The notes beneath the pieces were generated by a model. It was not told where the DNA came from. It was given only the letters and a program-made list of their open reading frames with translations, and ran no database searches. The position numbers and the translations under genes were made by a program. From Gammaproteobacteria bacterium UBA6968 (lineage in GTDB: Bacteria; Pseudomonadota; Gammaproteobacteria; Pseudomonadales; Azotimanducaceae): a DNA stretch of 10,487 nucleotides. Each line of letters starts with the position of its first letter. The stretch's first letter is position 1. Of this stretch, positions 6,993 to 10,487 are shown in pieces. The DNA lies in NCBI GenBank assembly GCA_002450255.1, contig DJYW01000130.1:8251-18737 (forward strand), in the 5' to 3' direction.

Positions 6993-8143
6993 GCGCGTGG
7001 CGAGTGGTACTGGTCAAGGAGCTCCTCGATTTTTGGCGTGATCGTCGCTCGGTTATGAACGTGTTTGCGTTCGGTGCCTTATTCGGTCCATTACTCGCCA
7101 CTGGCATGCTGGCCTTTTTGATTAATGATTCCCTGGAAGACGCACGTAAGACTCTGACGATACCGGTAATTGGTCTTGAGTACGCGCCGAGTTTACAAAG
7201 CCGTTTACGCAACGCGGATATTGAGCTTGAGCCGAGTTCTGAGAATGCGCGGGAGCTGGTGACGTCGCAACGCCAAGCTGTGGTGTTGGTTATCCCGGCT
7301 GCATTTCCCGAGGCTTACGCGAATGTGCAGCCCGCTGTATTAGAAATCGTTTATGACGAAGCGCGCAATGAATCTCAGTCTCAGGCTCGGCGTTTGGGTA
7401 GTGCGTTAAATCAGATCAGTCAGGTTATTGGCGCGCAGCGTATGCTTATGCGTGGGGTTGATTCATCAGTGCAGCGGGTGTTTGCGATTCGTCGTTTGGA
7501 CGTGTCCAGTGAGAGCGCGAGCGGCCCTGCCGCGTTGCTCATGATTTTGCCGTATTTCTTGATCATGGGGCTGATTCAGGCAGCGATGTTTGTTGCTTCA
7601 GATGCCACCGCCGGAGAGCGCGAGCGCAATACTTTAGAGCCTCTGCTAATCAATCCGGTTTCTACAACTCAAGTCATTCTAGGCAAGGTTTTGGCGAATT
7701 GCCTGGTTTGTTTGGCGGTCATTGGACTGTCTTGTCTGACTTTTTTTCTAGGCACAAAAATGATTCCGGTACAGGAAATTGGCTTGATTATCCGGAGTTC
7801 AGATTTTGTAATTGTTGCCATCGCATTAGTACCTTTGATAATGATGTTCGCGCCGCTAATGACTTTTTTAGGCACCTTCGCCAAATCAGTTCGTGAGGCG
7901 CAAACCTGGCTTTCGCTGGTTTTTGTGCTGGCGATCATTCCCAGCCTGATACAGATGGTAATGCAGAACAAGGTGGTCGCCTGGCAGCTTGCTCTACCGG
8001 TTTGGTCGCAACAGTACTTAATCAATGAGGTGCTGAAAGGCGGTTCGGTGACGTTGCTGCAATGGCTGATTTCATCCAGCGGGGCATTACTGTTGGGGTC
8101 GATATTCCTAGTGCTAGCGGTGCGCCAGTACCGTCGTCAATAA
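6989..8143 (+). CDS. ABC-2 type permease, NatB-like
   Basis: This 384-residue membrane subunit is the partner of the upstream ATPase. The layout is typical of the NatB/ABC-2 export family: one N-terminal membrane segment (about residues 23-46), a large polar extracytoplasmic domain of about 130 residues, then five further membrane segments from about residue 183 to the end. The conserved loop GERERNTLEPLLINPVSTT after the second segment is the hallmark of the family. The protein ends with a short basic tail. The ATG overlaps the stop of the ATPase gene (ATGA at 6989-6992), which indicates translational coupling and balanced synthesis. By homology the complex exports Na+ or another small cytotoxic compound; coupling to a secreted peptidase raises a peptide substrate as an alternative. 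Confidence 0.92.
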   Translation: MSAWRVVLVKELLDFWRDRRSVMNVFAFGALFGPLLATGMLAFLINDSLEDARKTLTIPVIGLEYAPSLQSRLRNADIELEPSSENARELVTSQRQAVVLVIPAAFPEAYANVQPAVLEIVYDEARNESQSQARRLGSALNQISQVIGAQRMLMRGVDSSVQRVFAIRRLDVSSESASGPAALLMILPYFLIMGLIQAAMFVASDATAGERERNTLEPLLINPVSTTQVILGKVLANCLVCLAVIGLSCLTFFLGTKMIPVQEIGLIIRSSDFVIVAIALVPLIMMFAPLMTFLGTFAKSVREAQTWLSLVFVLAIIPSLIQMVMQNKVVAWQLALPVWSQQYLINEVLKGGSVTLLQWLISSSGALLLGSIFLVLAVRQYRRQ

Positions 8144-8281
8144 AACCCAGCGTAGCAGTTGACTAGGTCACGCGGGACAGTTTGCTGCCTACCGTTAACC
8201 GTCAATATGAGGTCGAGCCGGACGGGTGTTGCGACCTGGCGCGCTTGCGAGTACAAAATGCGGACTAACCGGGAGAGACGC
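8144..8281. other. Intergenic region before the P450 gene
   Basis: This 138-base gap probably separates the ABC operon from the P450 gene. TTGACT at 8159-8164 matches a -35 element well, but no good -10 lies at the usual distance. An inverted repeat AGGTCG (8210-8215) / CGACCT (8232-8237) with a 16-base spacer precedes the P450 start and could be an operator or a chance match. No terminator with a T-tract is visible after the permease. Confidence 0.3.
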
Positions 8282-9607
8282 ATGTCAGATCATCCAGAAT
8301 CACCAGCCAACTCGGCGAATATTTCTAACGCCGAAGTTCGTGAGCGTTGGCGTATCGCCGAAAACACACATCCAGATGACGTGATGCTAGCCGATATCAA
8401 TCCCGGCAACGGCGATTGGTTTGAGCAAGATAAAGAACTGGCTGTGTTTGAGCGATTGCGCCGCGACGCACCGGTGCATCGAACTGAGGCCAGTCAGTTT
8501 GGCAGCTATTGGTCGGTATCGGGTTACGAGGACGTCAAGTTCGTGGATAGTAATCAGGCGCTGTTTTCTTCTGACATTATGAATGGTGGCATCCGGCTGG
8601 GCGGGCGCCCGCTGGACAAGCCCCCGCCGGATTTGATGCATTTGCCGATGTTTATCATGCAGGATCAGCCGGTACATGATGCGCAGCGCAAGGCGGTTGC
8701 GCCGATGTTTACGCCATCGAAGCTGGCGACGATGGGGGATTTGATCCGCACTCGAGCCAGCCATATTCTCGATAACCTGCCGCGCGGCGAAACGTTTAAC
8801 TGGGTGCGTGAAGTGTCAGTTGAGCTGACTGGCCAAATGTTGGCGACGCTGTTCGATGTGCCGCAGGAAGATCGCCACAAACTGATTCATTGGTCAGATA
8901 CGGTAGAGCGAATTAGCGATCCTAACTTTTTCTCTACGCCGGAAGAGGGGTTTGCGGAGATCTGGAAGTGTTTTGAGTACTTCAGCGGCATTTGGCAAGA
9001 ACGCCAAGCATCCAGCACCCCCGGCGAGGATCTTATTTCGATGCTGGCACAGGGCGAATCAACGCGCGATATGCCGCCAAATGAATTTCTTGGCAACGTG
9101 CTGCTGCTCATTGTTGGGGGGAACGATACGACCCGTAATTCAATCACCGGCGGCGTACAGGCTTTGAACCGCTTTCCAGAAGAGTACGCCAAGCTGCAAG
9201 CCAATCCTGAACTGCTACCAAATATGGTGTCTGAAATTGTCCGCTGGCAGAGTCCGGTGGCCCACATGTGCCGCACCGCTATGCAGGATGTGGAACTTGG
9301 CGGGCAGCTGATTCGAAAATGGGACAAGGTTGCCATTTGGTATCTCTCGGGTAATCGAGATACCACTCAGTTTGCCGATGCGGATCGACTCGTCATCGAC
9401 CGGCCCAATGTGCGCCAACATTTATCGTTTGGCTACGGGATTCACCGCTGTTTGGGCAATCGCTTAGCAGAAATGCAACTGCGCATATTGTGGGAAGAGA
9501 TCATGCAACGTTTTGAGCACGTCGAAGTGATGGCGGAGCCGGCATACCTAAACTCTAGCTTTATACGGGGCATTACAGACTTACCGGTGAGGGTGCACGA
9601 TCGTTGA
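8282..9607 (+). CDS. Cytochrome P450, CYP153-like
   Basis: This 441-residue soluble bacterial P450 is a heme monooxygenase that inserts one oxygen atom from O2. Motifs: the I-helix GGNDTTRN at residues 279-286, the K-helix ExxR with Glu318 and Arg321, and the heme loop FGYGIHRCLGNRLAEMQLRI with the axial thiolate Cys390. The GGNDTTRNS and GNRLAEMQLRILWEEI stretches, with SVELTGQMLATLFD before them, match the CYP153 family as I remember it. Those enzymes hydroxylate the terminal carbon of medium-chain alkanes and fatty acids. It should need a ferredoxin and a ferredoxin reductase, which are not in the window. The ATG at 8282 is chosen because GGGAG (8271-8275) lies six bases upstream. An extension to 8159 would add 41 basic, unrelated residues. 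No membrane segment is seen. Confidence 0.9.
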   Translation: MSDHPESPANSANISNAEVRERWRIAENTHPDDVMLADINPGNGDWFEQDKELAVFERLRRDAPVHRTEASQFGSYWSVSGYEDVKFVDSNQALFSSDIMNGGIRLGGRPLDKPPPDLMHLPMFIMQDQPVHDAQRKAVAPMFTPSKLATMGDLIRTRASHILDNLPRGETFNWVREVSVELTGQMLATLFDVPQEDRHKLIHWSDTVERISDPNFFSTPEEGFAEIWKCFEYFSGIWQERQASSTPGEDLISMLAQGESTRDMPPNEFLGNVLLLIVGGNDTTRNSITGGVQALNRFPEEYAKLQANPELLPNMVSEIVRWQSPVAHMCRTAMQDVELGGQLIRKWDKVAIWYLSGNRDTTQFADADRLVIDRPNVRQHLSFGYGIHRCLGNRLAEMQLRILWEEIMQRFEHVEVMAEPAYLNSSFIRGITDLPVRVHDR

Positions 9608-9800
9608 GTGGTACGCTTGCTTGCAAAGGTAAAGCTCGTTGTTTAAGCGGCACTTTTCAGGGCTATTCTGTTACACCTAAGCGGGGTGTGGGGCACAACC
9701 TGACCTAGATAGCTGTTTAGAGAAAGCGCGCGCATCTGGAAAGCCCAGCAAAACCAAATATGAATCGCAATTTACCCACAGCCCTAAGTCGAGCCTAAGC
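9608..9800. other. Intergenic region between P450 and tadA
   Basis: No gene or strong hairpin is visible in these 193 bases. TTGTTT at 9639 and TATTCT at 9664 form a weak promoter-like pair with a 19-base spacer that could serve tadA. Confidence 0.25.
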
Positions 9801-10268
9801 ATGCAAGACGAAGAATGGATGATCGCTGCCTTAGCCCTTGCCGAAGAAGCGCAAGCTGTTGGTGAAGTTCCCGTCGGCGCTGTATTGGTGGCAGACGGCC
9901 AGATTATAGGTCGGGGTAGTAATCGCCCCATCACGGCGAGTGACCCAACCGCTCACGCCGAAATCCTGGCTTTGCAAGCGGCGGCCACGGCGCGGCAAAA
10001 TTATCGCCTGCCGGATGCGACCCTGTACGTCACCTTGGAGCCCTGCACCATGTGTTTCGGTGCGATGATCCATGCGCGGATTAAGCGTTTGGTCTTTGCT
10101 GCGTTAGAGCCCAAGGCGGGTGCTGTGGTGAGTCACCCCGTTACGGCTGCGGTGTCGTTCAATCACACCATCAGCGTCACCCACGGCGTGCTGGCAGCTC
10201 ATGCTGGTAGCTTGCTCAGCGACTTCTTTACCAGCCGACGCGAAGCCAGCCGGCACGAAGCCAACTAG
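9801..10268 (+). CDS. tadA: tRNA-specific adenosine deaminase TadA
   Basis: TadA deaminates adenosine 34 to inosine in the anticodon of tRNA-Arg(ACG), letting one tRNA read several Arg codons; it is essential in most bacteria. The 155-residue protein shows the zinc deaminase motif HAE (His52, catalytic Glu54) and the second half PCTMC with Cys82 and Cys85. It also has the family segments GEVPVGAVLV, NYRLPDATLYVTLEPC and HARIKRLVF. A Phe follows the second Cys where Ala is the common residue. The start at 9801 gives the usual short N-terminus before EEWM; no strong Shine-Dalgarno sequence is visible before it, and the alternative ATG at 9816 is not clearly better. It is likely a housekeeping gene with its own promoter rather than part of the P450 unit. 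Confidence 0.95.
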   Translation: MQDEEWMIAALALAEEAQAVGEVPVGAVLVADGQIIGRGSNRPITASDPTAHAEILALQAAATARQNYRLPDATLYVTLEPCTMCFGAMIHARIKRLVFAALEPKAGAVVSHPVTAAVSFNHTISVTHGVLAAHAGSLLSDFFTSRREASRHEAN

Positions 10269-10290
10269 GCCCGATAGAGGTTGCCACACC

Positions 10291-10309
10291 TGCGCCAATC
10301 CTTGGCGCA
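10291..10309. terminator. Perfect hairpin after tadA, possible terminator
   Basis: TGCGCCAA (10291-10298) and TTGGCGCA (10302-10309) form a perfect 8-bp stem with a three-base TCC loop, 22 bases after the tadA stop. No T-tract follows on either strand, so it is not a textbook intrinsic terminator. It could protect the 3' end of the mRNA or mark a degraded terminator. Confidence 0.4.
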
Positions 10310-10463
10310 CACCGGGGCAAACCCAGCCCGTGTCATGTGCCGGTGGGTGGCTCTTAAGACTGCTGGAATGATCTGCATGCCGCTAAAAAACACTCGGCGT
10401 ACCGCAATTCAACTAACCACATCGAATGGATTTGTGCGAAACTAGGCGCCGCTCGCAGTGGCC

Positions 10464-10487
10464 ATTCGCACCGACTATTCGCACCGA
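10464..10487. repeat. Direct repeat with 13-bp period at window edge
   Basis: ATTCGCACCGA occurs at 10464-10474 and again at 10477-10487, separated by CT, giving a 13-bp period that reaches the end of the window. An inverted copy of the core, GTGCGAA, lies just upstream near 10434-10440. Only two units are visible, so the array size is unknown. The sequence from 10310 to here contains no recognisable gene. Confidence 0.6.

Noticed and set aside
7669..8025. Minus-strand open frame of 118 codons inside the permease gene
   Set aside because: It lies opposite well-supported membrane segments of the permease and has no family features.
8887..9366. Minus-strand open frame of 159 codons inside the P450 gene
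   Set aside because: It is a shadow of the strongly supported P450 coding frame and contains no recognisable domain.
9772..9780. TTACCCACA, one mismatch from a DnaA box
   Set aside because: It is a single isolated near-match with no cluster of boxes, no AT-rich unwinding region and no replication genes nearby.

Overview
The window looks like a stretch of an ordinary bacterial chromosome of intermediate GC. The gene set (TadA, a YgjP-type zinc hydrolase, a CYP153-like P450 and a peptidase plus NatA/NatB-type ABC operon) fits an aerobic, probably environmental or marine gammaproteobacterium. That placement is an inference from gene content only. All supported protein genes lie on the plus strand. 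I see no tRNA, rRNA, CRISPR array, insertion sequence or phage gene.

Layout: positions 1-573 hold no convincing gene, but they carry a 9-bp tandem repeat at 295-357. A type-B carboxylesterase follows (574-2046, best started at a TTG with a good ribosome binding site). Next come a YgjP/DUF45 metal-dependent hydrolase (2120-2806), a gap with a 16-bp perfect palindrome and a possible gene remnant, and a RimJ/RimL-like GNAT acetyltransferase (3169-3729). Positions 3843-4400 hold a clear relic of a metallo-beta-lactamase-fold hydrolase. It has lost its start codon and its HxHxDH metal site, and it carries two stops and three frameshifts. Another 334 bases without a recognisable gene follow.

The second half starts with a tight three-gene operon: an exported S33/TAP-type alpha/beta hydrolase (4735-6261), an ABC ATPase (6258-6992) and an ABC-2 permease (6989-8143). 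Each junction is an ATGA stop/start overlap, so the three are probably translationally coupled and work together. Then come a CYP153-like cytochrome P450 (8282-9607) without neighbouring redox partners, and tRNA adenosine deaminase TadA (9801-10268). The right end has a small hairpin and a 13-bp-period direct repeat that runs to the window edge.

I found no convincing new defence, mobile or biosynthetic system. The most useful non-routine observations are the MBL-fold pseudogene, the peptidase-ABC operon of unknown substrate, and the minisatellite that creates a false N-terminal extension of the esterase reading frame.
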